Shown here piece by piece: positions 24,748-36,573 of a stretch of DNA of 64,000 bases. The notes beneath the pieces were generated by a model. It was not told the DNA's origin. It was given only the letters and a program-made list of their open reading frames with translations, and made no database searches. Position 1 is the first letter of the stretch; every line of letters starts with the position of its first letter. Both the position numbers and the translations under genes were made by a program. Source of the stretch: Erigeron canadensis (lineage: Eukaryota; Streptophyta; Magnoliopsida; Asterales; Asteraceae); contig NC_057769.1 of NCBI RefSeq assembly GCF_010389155.1, forward strand, positions 7,316,735 to 7,380,734, given 5' to 3'.

Positions 24748-25229
24748 GTGAAAAGTTATTTTGAGAACCCTTTTTTTGCGAGATCCTTTGAGAACTTTTC
24801 AAATCAAGCTCAACCGATGATTATTCTTTACATGAAAATTGTTGTTTGATTGTTTTCTGAATAACTTATGTGTAATTTTGAAGTTTATAATTGTGTGGAG
24901 GCATGGATTATCATCCGTTATACAATTATGTTGAGATTTGAATTCTTGATCACATGTGCACGAATATTGCTATGATTACATGTGATCGACTTGCATACAT
25001 GTGATCATAACAATATTCGTGTACATGTGATCAAGAATCCAAATCTCCACATAATTGTATAACGGATGATAATTCATGCTTCACACAATTATAAACATCA
25101 AAATTACATATAAGTTATTCATAAAATAATCAAAAAATAATTTTCATGTAAAGAACAATCATCGGTTGGGCTTGATTTTGAAAAGTTCTCAAAGGTTCTC
25201 ACAAAAAAAAGGTTCTCAAAATAACTTTA
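24748..25229. mobile_element. Palindromic MITE, family M4, in (TA)n
   Basis: An almost complete palindrome of about 480 bp. The ends are AAAGTTATTTTGAGAACC and its complement, and the centre lies near 24990 with repeated ACATGTGATC words. TA microsatellites lie on both sides. Confidence 0.8.
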
Positions 25230-25250
25230 CCATATATATATATATATATA

Positions 25251-25638
25251 GGGTAACATTCCAGTGAGAACAATCTTAAAATAAGAACGGTGAGAACACT
25301 TAAAAAACATCATTTTGATGCATTAAAAGTCCATAAAACTAACATAGTGCAGAACTAATTATCTTTATTTAAGTGTTTAACAACACATTCATCCGTCAAA
25401 ATCGAAATAATCATGTTTTTTGTTTTGTGCATCCATCTTGGATGCATAATCATCAAAATGATGCATCCAACAAAAAACGTGATTTTTTCGATTTTGATGA
25501 ATCAAATTGTTGTTAAACACTTAAATAAAGATAATTAGTTCTGCACTATATTAGTTTTATGAACTTTTAATGCATCAAAATGATGTTTTTAAGGTCTTCT
25601 CACCGTTCTTATTTTAAAACTGTTCTTATTTGATTGTC

Positions 25639-25640
<2 letters not shown>
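25251..25640. mobile_element. Palindromic MITE, family M3, copy 2 (inverted)
   Basis: It starts GGGTAACATTCCAGTGAGAA and ends GATTGTCCC, the mirror order of copy 1. It is flanked by TA microsatellites on both sides. Confidence 0.8.

Positions 25641-25698
<58 letters not shown>
25641..25698. repeat. (TA)n microsatellite
   Basis: The longest TA run in the window, about 58 bp, closing the MITE nest on its right. Confidence 0.95.
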
Positions 25699-25701
<3 letters not shown>

Positions 25702-26559
25702 GAAGTACTGATAAGATAAAGATAAACTAATTTAGCATTTATATCATCTTGTATCTCATTTCTCTTGTACCACAATTACATCCAACATCATGCCGATGGT
25801 CAGCGAAGTTAAATACCATTTTATTTTATTTTTATTTTTTTAACTTGTCCATTAACAATCACTAATCATCATTCAACAAGACATGAAAACACCTCTCTGA
25901 TAATTACTTTACAACCTTACATTTCTTTCATTCTTTGATTCCATAAACCCAATCTGAAGAAGTTAATGAAGTCGACCTCCTGGTATAAGAGAAGAAGGAA
26001 TTAACTACAAGAATTATAGAAGAAAAAAAAGCATGCATTTAGTTGTAGAAAACTATGACTATGATTGATTTTTTTTGGAAACTTAAAAACTGAAAGAAAA
26101 AAAAAATTAATGTGTTTCTAGCTTATAAACAATTTTTTTGAAAATAGAAAATTTGGTTTCCTAATTTAGAACTATACTTTTAAAAACTTATTTTTATTGT
26201 TTTTTAACCATTCTGGTGAGTCCAAACCCGGTAACTCCCCCCTCTCCCCTAAACCCGGAATATGTCATAACTTCCATAATAACCCCATCACTCATTTGAA
26301 TCCGATTTCAAAGTTGTTACTTGTTAGAAGACGAGAACTTTGGTTTGTTTCATGTTTTCCTAGTTTCCTCACGCACACATGTCTTTATAGTAGCATTCAC
26401 ATATTCACATCTCATTTCCTTTTTATTTGTCGTGGCTCATGAGCAGTTTCATTAAAAGTTTGTATATATTATATCTAGAAGTATGTATATAAAATTTAAT
26501 TTAATATATGTTGATAATATATTGGAATTTAAGATTAGTTTAACTAATTTGGCTTAAAG
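25699..26559. other. Intergenic, no gene seen
   Basis: AT-rich with poly-T and poly-A stretches. A short open frame near 26197 has no recognisable domain. Confidence 0.5.
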
Positions 26560-26802
26560 TTAATTATTACTGTAAAAGTTATGGACCAAAGTTGAAAGTG
26601 GTGGTGCACGATAGGGACGATTTTTGTTATTAACTCTAAGCAAAATTACGAGATTACCCATCACGTGTCAGACACGTGACCTCCTTTTTAACGGACGTAA
26701 GGACCAAAAGTGTTGATGGAGCAAAGATTTTTAAACTAAAACTGTAATTTATCAAACTTAAGGACGAAAGCTGCAAGTGGAAGTCATTTTTAATTAACTC
26801 TT
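26560..26802. mobile_element. Partial relative of the foldback element at 58465-59490
   Basis: The order of phrases matches the right half of the intron foldback: ACCCATCACGTG, GGACCAAAAGTG, AAACTAAAACTG, then TAATTAACTC at the end. An internal GTTATTAACTC (26627-26637) looks like a second end. It seems rearranged. Confidence 0.5.
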
Positions 26803-27112
26803 TTAGAAATGAAAAGACATTTTTTAATTTCTTGAGAATTGAAAATTCAAGAAAAATTTCTTGACAACCTTATTGATGGGATTTTTTTTTTCCTTTTTTT
26901 TATTATCGATATTCTATCTTACTCTTGTTTTTATATTATATGCATATTTAGAATGAAATCTAAGACTCTTGAAAACCTCTACTAGTTCATCCTAAAAATA
27001 TAAAAAGTGAGACTCAAACTTAAGTAGATCTTTCAAGGTCAAAACTTTTCCAATGAACCACCATATCTTATTTATAGAGTCGATGTGTAAAGCAAGACAA
27101 CATCTCTGATAA

Positions 27113-27190
27113 ATAAACTACTTATGTTGACCCATGTGCCACAACATATATATAAACTACTTATGTTGACCCATGTGCCACAACATATAA
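27113..27190. repeat. 39-bp tandem duplication
   Basis: Two consecutive copies of a unit containing CTACTTATGTTGACCCATGT. Confidence 0.85.
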
Positions 27191-27219
27191 CATTTAAAAC
27201 ATATATATACAAAAACAAA

Positions 27220-27610
27220 AGGCTAAGTGCGTCGGAATGCAATGAACTAATCACCAAAATTTATTATGTGAACGAACTCTAAGTCGGCTTTATTGTATTT
27301 AATAAACTTGAAATTATGTTTATTGTGAACATAAAACGGATGTGGGACCGGTTACTTCACATAAAACTTGATTATTTTCATATATTATTTATTGTATGCA
27401 TAAACTAATCCCAAAACGTTAATGTGTGCATGTCACGTAAGCAGTCAACGGGTCAACGTGAAAGTGGTGACCGACTAACTTCTTACCCGGTAACTTTTGT
27501 TTACTATGGGACTCTTGAACAAGTTTCCTGAATACAATAAAGCCGACCTAGAGTTCGTGCACACAATAACTTTTCAGGATTAGTTAACTGCATTCCGTCG
27601 CACTTAGCCC
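27220..27610. mobile_element. Mutator-like MITE, family M1, copy C
   Basis: The ends are GGCTAAGTGCGTCGGAATGC and the complement of GGGCTAAGTGCGACGGAATG. Flanks AAAAACAAA (27211-27219) and AAAAATAAA (27611-27619) match at 8 of 9 positions. It is one base shorter than copy B and lies in inverse orientation to it. Confidence 0.85.
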
Positions 27611-28157
27611 AAAAATAAAGTGTACAACTCAAATTATACAAGGCATCCATTATATACCTCTATTAAGAGGTAACGAATTATGAACAGTAAAATTGATGAA
27701 CAATGTAACAGGCTGGTAGGTACGCAATTGCCTGTTTAATTTTTTTTTAAAAAACGTATATATTTAATATGTCAAACATTTTTGTGGGTTTATCATATTG
27801 TTTTAATTTAAGATTTTTTAAGATTTCGTCAAACTTAAAAAATCTTAAATTAAAACAAAATAGGCTCCCTTTGGGGGTACCAGCGGTGTAAAGTGCTTCG
27901 AACCCTGAGAATACTGCCCATTTGGATGTCACTGTTCGGCTCGATGGAACGACCTTCCCACCCACCGTTAAAAAAAAAGGATTTCGTCAATCTCTATTTT
28001 TGATTTGACTTATCCATATTTTTTTATAATGGTTTCTGTCTCACCCCATATTACCGTTCGGATTTTACCACGTTGCAACCCTTTTTGGTTTTTCTTGTGC
28101 AGCTGCCTGTCAATCTGCTTTTTTTTAATAAATAAAACATATGCATCTAATATGCTA

Positions 28158-28337
28158 ACTTTTAAGCGGGTTTATTATATTTATTTATGTTTGATATAAC
28201 AAACATAAACATATATTTATATTCTTATATTTATGTTTTTAGTTATAACTTTTAAGTGGGTTTATTATATTTATTTATGTTTGATATAACAAACATAAAC
28301 ATATATTTATATTCTTATATTTATGTTTTTAGTTGTT
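28158..28337. repeat. 90-bp tandem duplication
   Basis: A 90-bp unit is repeated almost identically. The only early difference is GCGGG versus GTGGG near the start of each unit. Confidence 0.88.
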
Positions 28338-28699
28338 GGTCAATACCATTGTGTGCCACTATTTTGTTTCAATCGCACTTTTCTTCTTTGTGGTTTTAAC
28401 TAATATATTGACAACATATAAATTTAATATATTCGTTACTATAAACTTTTAGAAACGTTTGTGTTATTGACTTTAGATAAATATGTATTTCATATGTCTA
28501 AGCTTTTACTAGCATATCTAGTGACACATTATCAATAACAAAATCTCACCACAATAATTAATACTACTTAATGCACATAAGTAAGCTAACGTAGTTTTAC
28601 CCTTATAAATATATTTGAAACAAACACATCAATGACATAATATTTTTTAATTAAACGGTTTAAGATTAAACTTAATTACATTAATATAATAGGTGTTTC

Positions 28700-28744
28700 A
28701 ACCGAACTGTTAAAGCCCCACATAGCGGGGCCTAATTTTACTAG
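28700..28744 (+). mobile_element. Helitron 3' terminus
   Basis: Hairpin GCCCC (28715-28719) with CGGGGC (28726-28731), then about ten bases and CTAG (28741-28744) followed by T. The 5' boundary was not located. Confidence 0.55.
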
Positions 28745-29050
28745 TTACATTTGTAAAGAATCTGAAACCTACCCTGAAATATCAAAGCTTCATATTATAT
28801 TCATAAAATTACACCATACAATTAATTCACATGCTGTGAATTGTACCTCCAAAATTTTGGACAAAGTTACAACTTTAGGAAGATTAATGAGTTGACAAGA
28901 ATCCGAGGGACCTGTTAATAAGGCACAAACTTGAATGATTACAATAGTCATGAAGTGTTACAATTGCAACGGACACAAACTCAAAAAATCACTTTTCTTC
29001 AACATTTGTGTAACACTTCGCATCTAATCTTTTCTAATATTCTTGCATAA

Positions 29051-32000
29051 TTAGGGTTCTTGGCTGTTTACACGGCTTCGAAGTTCAAGCATTTCTTGAT
29101 GGTTCGGGTCAAAGGAGAGGGCAGCTCGACAGTCTCGCATGGCACCTGCAACATCCCCAATATGTTCATGGAATGCTGCACGTAAATGCAATAGATGCAG
29201 GTCTGCTTTGAATGCGATTGCTCTTGAAAGCTCTGCTATGGCTTCTTTCTCCTTGTGATTGTCCATCAAGACTGATATTTGACAACAAACCGAATGAGAT
29301 GTAAACCTTAAAAGAATATAGTGGATCTTTAAGCAGTTTTAAGGATTTTTTACTAAATGCTGGATCAAGGGATTAAGATAGAAACAAAATAAGCTAAAAA
29401 GGTAAACCTGACATGTTAGTATAATATTAGCACGCATATACATATATACAGTTGGCCTAACAAATGCCATGTTAGGGAAGCATTTGGTGACCTTAAGGTC
29501 CCAAGTTCGATCCCCGCTTGACACAAAAAACAAATCCTTTAACGTACCCGTTATCAATGAAGCCTAGACTTACATGTGAAGTTCTAAAGACGCGGGTTCG
29601 ATCCTTCAGGATGCCCAGATCATGTGGGGATTAGGATGGAGGTACTGACATCATATGGCTCATACGGGGTTAGTCGATAAGTATCCAATTGTGGTACCGA
29701 TGCTAGGGTTCCCTCCATTCACCCTGTTTTTTTAACCATCACCAAGGTGTCCTAGTGGTCAGGAAACCTAATAGAGGTCTAAGGTTCGAATCTTACTAAT
29801 AATCTTGGAGTGGCTACGGATAGAGCTTGAAAACAGCCGCAAGGGTACCCCCGTTAGAATGTTTACATTTGAGTAAAAAAGATAGCCCTCCCCGGGTAAC
29901 CTGAACAAGGAAAGCTCCATCCGGTTACCCGTTTGCCAGCTAGCTAATGTTCGGATGGTGTGTATATAGGATAATATAGAACTTATGAAAACAACCATCA
30001 CTAAGAAATCTAAATAAAATCAAAACACTATGACACAATGTTCAAGACCTTGGTTATACATACATTTGTTACATATAATGTGAGTTATCTTCATAAACTT
30101 TCGGTAGTACAATTATATCAAAGAAAGACTGGTCCCAACTTCTTATGTATATGTGAAAAAAGAAAATGAACCCATCAAAAGATAAATAACACACAAAAAC
30201 AGTCATCCTAACCATATAATTTCATCCAGAACAAGTAGGTTTTAGATAACTTGAAGTCTAGCAACGGCTTAGGATGTAGGGAAATTGTTGAACTATGCAG
30301 ATACTAACTGTTATTTCTTGTTAAATCCAACCATTAATGGGTATGTGATTAATGATTATAGATCCTAAATACAGCAAAATGGGTGGGTCAGGCAGTCAGG
30401 TGACAGATCATATCAATGGATAGACCCGAAACAACTTTTGGTCTTTTGCCAAAAAAAAATTAACGTTGTTTATAAATTTTTATCATGTCAAATAGGATTC
30501 ACAAAGATATTACTTCAAAAATACAGTAATCAATTTTTTAAATAAACTATACTCTTGGGGCACCCATTTGACTGTTTTTTTTTATAAACTTGTATTTAAT
30601 CAGTCTGAACCATTATTTATAAAACATAACCAGAGTTGATATATTCATAAGTAAACAGATCGAAATTGTCACCTCTAACAGATCCTATGAAAATCTTAAC
30701 AGAACTAGAAATAATTATAACTAACCTGCTGCACGATATCTGTAAGGGTAAACCCGAAGAGGATCTAAACGAGTAACCATTTCAAGATCTATCTTTGTCT
30801 GCTCACGCTCACAATATTCTGATCTCTTCTCATAAGCAGATGCATTATTCCGTGCCTTTTGAATCAATTTTGTCATTTCCTCATAGGCAGCAGGCTTGTC
30901 ATTTTTCAGATAATGGACGCGAGCAAGTCCCTGGTGGGCCCTTGTGTGTCTGATCTTAAGAGCGTTAATGTAACAATCAGCTGCAAGGTCTAGTTTCCCA
31001 GAATCCACATAAACACTTCCAAGATTGTTCAATGCCTACCAAAGTTTCAAGTATCAGCAAAAAAAAAAAATACACATTTCTAGTGTTTGGCTACTTGTCA
31101 AATTTGTTAAACAACTACTTAGTGGGGCTTAGTGCAGTTACAGAGAGTTGGCTCAGGTTGGGCCGACCCACAAACACTATCCAATGTTTCTTATTAGTTT
31201 TAAAAAACTTATTGTGCTATAAATGTGATATGAATCAGGCTGAAGAGGTTAATGGGCCGAATGGGTCAGGAGATTAAGGGCCGGCTGTGAATTTGTTATT
31301 AATAGTATTATTAGTTATTATTATAATTATTATTACTTGTGGGTCAAGTTAGGTTAAGAAGTCTATGTTATTTAAATAAGGGCATAGGCACCGTGTTTAG
31401 GTATGGAGAATATTATCATTGTTCTTAGGAACTAGGGGCTATAATCCAACCATTTTCCAATAAAGCCATATAGGAAGTTTTGTACATTAATATACACTTT
31501 GGATGACTTCCAAATTTCAACCAGCATAATCCACATCTACTTGACACATTTACTTTTCGATTAAATTCCTTACAGCATCTACAAAAAAGCTTTTTATATT
31601 GACAAATAATCAATGCACCATCTTCAACCTATTAAAAAGTCATCTCCTCCAATGGAAAGCTTTTATTATCACTAAACAAGGAAAAAGCTTTCGATCAAAA
31701 GGTTGAGGATTGTCAACCTATTCATCAAATAAGCTATTCACTCCAATAACATAAACCTTTATAAAGACTTTTTCTTTCAAAAAAAGCTTTTCTTCAACCT
31801 ACCATTGGAGATGCCCTTAGCTCAAGGCATTTGGCCCAGTAGAGGTAAAATTTAACCATAATCCGTAAATATAATTGGGTCAAAATTACCACCTCTACTT
31901 TCCAAAAGCATAATGAAATCAACTCTTACATGTTTGTAACTTGGATGAATTTAGGGTAAAATTTGTTCACACCTGGCCTTTACGAAGCCTATCAGAAGGG

Positions 32001-35000
32001 CACTTGAGGGCATCTTGAAGAAGTGCTACAACCATGGAAGAACAAGTAGGATCCTGGCTAGAATCAGCCAAGGCATATGCTTTCAGAAAGAAGGCTTCAA
32101 AAGATCTATTCAGGTTAATGGACTCTTCAGCTTTCGTTAACCCTTCGTCACAATGGCCCGTATCATACAATATCCACCCCTCATAAACTAACCGTTCATG
32201 TTCCGTTGATGCATGCTGGCGAGCTAACTGTAAACTTCGCATTGCTGCTTCCGGACAATTTAACCTGAAATTACCAATGATTAGTTATGACTAATGATGA
32301 ATGCAAGCATGCAATTCTCAAAGTATTAAATCCCTCTGTCCCACAAGAAGATGTAAAATTTGACTTTTGAAAACCAAATACACTGCCCCTGGAAACCGTC
32401 ATAAAAACCACCCATCTTTAAAAGCTTCAAAAGTTTGCAACCTTAGAAGACCAGAAGCACATAAACTAAAATAAAATCTTTTGCAATGTTTTTTAGGCCA
32501 AAGTGTGTTTCTACTCTCTAATGCATACAGCCTCTTGTAATGTTTACTGAAAACAATATATTCTTAGCTAATGGGGTTGGTGGCCTATTGGTAAGGGCTT
32601 TGAGCTTGCGAGGATCCACCTAGCTTCAGTCCCGCTTCCCACATTTGTGGGGTGGATTAATAGGGGTTTTTTCGAAAGTCCTGGGTTTCATCCCAGGCAT
32701 GCGTGTAACTTAGGAGTAGGAGTAGGATAGAATGACGTTCTATATATATATATATATCCTTATTCTGAAGATATAGAGTAGTTTTAAAAGCATAACCATG
32801 AAATGGAAAAGAAAAAGTGTTTTTTTGGATCAACGTGACTTGCCTTGTTTTCACCAAAAACGCTACCCACCAGCCAATTGTGCAACCTCTAATTTTTGGC
32901 GTAAACTTATCACCAGATCCATTTTAAATTCGTTAATTGGCATTTGCAAAATTAATAACAAAGATCAAGTGTCTACCTTTTTGTTCATAACAACCACTCA
33001 TGCTTGGTCATTGAGGTGGGAGGGAGAGTATTATTTATTTTATGGATTTATGCTAATTCTTTTACAGAGCATAATTATGCAATGAAGCATAGACTTAGTT
33101 TGTAAATGAAGAGAGCAATATAAATAGTTAAAACAGTTACCTGAGGAGTAGCAAAGACTGTCTGAAATATAAAACCCCTTTAGCCGTTTCAGACTCGAGC
33201 ATTTGATATATTACAGAAAGCGATCCAATATCATCGACAGCAGACCACCTATCATACAACTGTAACCAACAATCCGCAGTTGTCCAACTTGGAACGTGCT
33301 CTTGAACAAGAGTTTGAAATTGTGTAGCAGGCACCCGGCCTTCAAACATCCGATAATCTGGACTAATAGTTAGAATTGCCTGAACATCACAAATGGCCGA
33401 TTGATAATCTTCAAGAACTAAATAAAAACAAAACCTCAATTCCAAACATTCAACAGCGAGTTTAAAACCAAGAATCTTGTTTATTTCTGCCATTGCATCT
33501 TGATCATTTTGTTTCTTCATTAAAGAAGCTGCACGGTACATATAGGGGTATGTTAGCGTAGGATCCAATTCGCTTGCTTTCTCAAGATCTTCCCATCTTT
33601 TTTCATCGTTTTCCAAGTATAAAGATCGTTCTTGGTACATCCAACCAAGGGGGGTGTAAGTAGAAATAACTGAGCTAAGTTTCATGTAAGACTCGAGCTT
33701 TTTGCCCTTAATCTGACCTATTCTTGTCAACCCCGTGACAGAATAAATGTGCCCTTCGGTCAATGCAGCCTCAAAATATCTTTCCGCCTCGTCATATTCC
33801 TTTTTGAGTAACTTCACACATCCTAACATGTGAAAAGCCACCATTTTCTGCCGACTATTTTCTGAAGAGTCCACTAATTGTTCCAAAAATAGAGCGGATT
33901 TATCAGATCCTGGATCAAGATCCATAGAAACTTGACTCAATAAACAGAAAAGTGAAAATGACGCGGATCCCACCATAATCGATCTATGCAAACCGTTAAC
34001 ACTAGTTAACAAGTCAACAACGCGGTCATCATTAAGAGAATCCGGAAGTTCTTGGAGGAAAACTTGCAAACATGAACCAGCAAGAACTGGACAATTTTCT
34101 TCAAGAGCATATTCCAGAAGTTCAACCGCATCGTTTCTTGAAGAAACAAGCCCCGCGAGCTTCCTATCACAAGAATCTTTGAGGCTCTCACAACAAAATT
34201 TACTTGAGAACACCATGATTTCTAGTAAAAGATCTGTGTGTAAATCTGGTAAAATGCCTGTTGAGGTAAAATCACGAATCACCTTCATACCTTCTGATGA
34301 AATATCATTTTTTGACAAATCTATGTCCTCGGAAGATGATTCTAGAAAACACCCATTAAGCATAGAAAAGAATGGAGGTGAAAGGGCCGCCATCTTTTGT
34401 CTATCACACGTTATTTTTTCATCCCCTATTTGAAATGAGACTGTACCCGATAAATAACTATTTTGGTTCATCACTGCCCCATCAAAAAAACAAGGGTTTA
34501 CTATAGATGGAAGCTCAGAACCGATGTCAATCATTCCAAACTCTTTTGCACATTTACCACAAGAGGAGAGCAAATCGGATATCAGCTCTTCACCTCGTTT
34601 TTCATACTTTAACCATGCCCCGAAAACGAGCTTTTCATGAACCGTACTTGCTTTGAGCCAAGCCAGCCTAAGGCTTCTCCTCATTAATTTAACATCACCG
34701 AGACCTTTGAAGACTTGAAATTGTAACAAATAAAGATTTGGGCGCTCATTTGAGGGACATGATTCAAGTTCTTTGTGAATTTGAGCTAAAACTTCTACAT
34801 AATCAACCGGTTTAAAAAAAGGGAGAATAGGTGGATCGGGCACTTTGATTAAAGATTCTCTACAAACAATACAGGTATAAACAGTTAGAAAACGGTAAAG
34901 TGGTAAACACTTTCAAAATGGACATTCAAACACCACCTTTCAACAATGTTCAGACTGTATCTATAAACTAAAGTTGTAAGAATAAATTTCGCTGTGGTTG

Positions 35001-35419
35001 AAACTCGAGTGTTTGGCAAATTGTAACAATTAACAAAATAAACTAAGGATAACATTACAAAATAGTTAAACGAATTGTAGCTTGTTCAAAATTGACAATT
35101 TGACATCTAACTAATCATAACATCGTCACAGCTAGTATAAGACATGAATCTTTGACACCTAACCAATCAACAACTATATGCAAAGAAAAAAAGAGCTTAT
35201 ATTCAAACACTAGAAACGAGAGTAATGATTTAAAATATCACTTTCAAAACACATATCCAAACACCTTCCAAAAATAACAAAAGGAGAAGCTTACAAAGAA
35301 GATGGCGAGTGAGGCAAGACTTTCGAAAGCTTTCCTCTTTCAACTTGCAGCCATGATTGTGGATTCAAAGCATTTAAATGTGTTTCTTTACAAGATTCAG
35401 ATGGAAAAAAGGTCCTCAT
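29051..35419 (-). CDS. EOL1: ETO1-LIKE protein (BTB and TPR adaptor controlling ethylene synthesis)
   Basis: Five exons: 35295-35419, 33141-34859, 31973-32264, 30726-31035 and 29051-29271. All introns are GT-AG with matching phases, giving 888 aa, the size I recall for Arabidopsis EOL1 and shorter than ETO1. The N-terminus MRTFFPSESCK and the motif NPQSWLQVERGKLSK are typical. A BTB domain spans about residues 178-277. Several tetratricopeptide repeats and a coiled-coil-like tail fill the rest, including LNNLGSVYVDSGKLDLAADC and RVYPYRYRAA. ETO1/EOL proteins link type 2 ACC synthases to a CUL3 ubiquitin ligase and so restrain ethylene production. The ATG at 35419 is preferred because the ATG at 35426 is out of frame. 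Introns carry SINE-like insertions. No lesion is visible in the coding sequence. Confidence 0.93.
29457..29545 (+). mobile_element. SINE-like fragment in an EOL1 intron
   Basis: TGGCCTAACAAATGCCATG resembles a box A region and AAGTTCGATCCCC resembles box B, followed by an A-rich tail. It is antisense to the host gene. Confidence 0.35.
29560..29730 (+). mobile_element. SINE-like fragment in an EOL1 intron
   Basis: A box B-like GCGGGTTCGATCC is followed by a non-tRNA body that ends in a T run. Box A is weak. Confidence 0.3.
29741..29990 (+). mobile_element. tRNA-derived SINE-like element in an EOL1 intron
   Basis: Box A-like GGTGTCCTAGTGGTCAGG and box B-like AGGTTCGAATCTT sit about 30 bp apart, as in tRNA-derived SINEs. 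A body with AGGGTACCCCCGTTAGAATG follows. Confidence 0.5.
32571..32740 (+). mobile_element. tRNA-derived SINE-like element in an EOL1 intron
   Basis: GGTGGCCTATTGGTAAGGGC is box A-like. A later GGGTTTCATCCCAGG resembles box B. The unit ends near a TA-rich tail. It is antisense to the host gene. Confidence 0.5.
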
Positions 35420-35426
35420 TGGGCAT
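35397..35426 (-). other. Overlapping upstream ORF at the EOL1 start
   Basis: The leader contains an ATG 7 nt before the main ATG, in another frame. It encodes nine residues and stops inside the main coding sequence. The -3 position of the main ATG is C, a weak context. The uORF could therefore lower translation of the main frame. Confidence 0.55.
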
Positions 35427-36573
35427 AACAAATGCAATATATCCCAGATCTCCACAATAGCTCAATTAGCCTTCTTTTTTTTTTTTTTTGGTTGATGAAT
35501 TCTTCACCTTTGAAAAATTAACAAAATTATTCACACACTCAAAAATCCCAAATTTTTCAAAATGGGCTTTTTTTCAACTTATAATAAAATCATAATTTTT
35601 GAGCAAAGTTTCCAACTTTATTAAATTTTGAGCATAAGAACCTTAAAAAGATCCCATTTTTTCAGATGGGCTATCTAAATATCAAGATGATCTAAGCTTT
35701 TTTATATAGGTACAAGAAAATATACGAAAAAAATGTAATTTTTATCTTCACTTAAATAGACCATAAAAGATAATTATATTAAAAAAAAAAAAAAAAAGTA
35801 GATATATTCCACAAGATCCCTGCCAAAAATCAACCAAAACCACAATTAAACTTACCAAATATTTGAAAATTAAAAAAATAGAAATTAATAAAGAAAAAAA
35901 AGTACTAACCTTGTTTGGAATAAGGAAGATCCACAAATAAGATATAAAATTTCTACACCTAATTAATTATTTATATATAAAAAACTCCCACTAATCTAGT
36001 GGATTAAATGAACAAAAACCCACAAGATTAAATTTTGAGAAAAATTCAATCTTCAGCTTTTTTTATCTTGGCAAAAGAAAAAGTTTGCACTTTTATTTTT
36101 TATTCAATTTCCCACTTTCCTTTTTTCCCGTTGGGAAAACATAAAGATTTTTGCAGCTCATGCTATGTTGTTGGTGTTGAGGGGAATCATAAAGTAATTT
36201 GGTGCCAGCAATGTGTACAAGTGATGATGCGTGTTGTACAACTTGAAGAAGTAATCAAGATTGGGTTTGTGAAATGACAAAACAAAACTACTTTTGTTTT
36301 TAATGATATCAAGAATGATCTCCTTTGTTGAAAGTGTATGTTTTTAACATGGAAAAGTAGAATATAAGTCAGTCCGACATCTAAGTTTAGGTATGAAACT
36401 CTCACGTATTAATATTTTATTATTTATTGTTTAATGAATAATGTCTGGGCTTATGATTTTATGGTTTAAAAAATTAATATGTGAGAGTCCGACATATAAG
36501 CTTAGGTACCTAACAACATTATATTCTCATCTCCTTTTAACATTTTAGTGATTGGTGGGGTATAAAATGCAAG
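35427..36573. other. EOL1 leader/promoter region and intergenic DNA
   Basis: The left part must hold the 5' leader and promoter of the minus-strand ETO1-LIKE gene, with a long T/A tract near 35470-35490. No other gene is seen. Confidence 0.45.

Larger units (their letters stand above)
27611..29050. other. Intergenic, no host gene seen
   Basis: It includes a tandem duplication, a Helitron-like terminus and, at its right end, the probable 3' untranslated region of the ETO1-LIKE gene. Around 27840-27965 there is a short GC-richer patch open on the minus strand, with no recognised domain. Confidence 0.45.

Noticed and set aside
27747..27965. 72-codon open frame on the minus strand with GC-richer sequence
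   Set aside because: No start context or domain. The upstream part is AT-rich and non-coding. It may be a repeat remnant, but I cannot name it.
31640..31830. Possible Tourist-like MITE in an EOL1 intron
   Set aside because: A GGGCATCTCCAATGG-type end is present on the right only. No convincing left terminal repeat was found.
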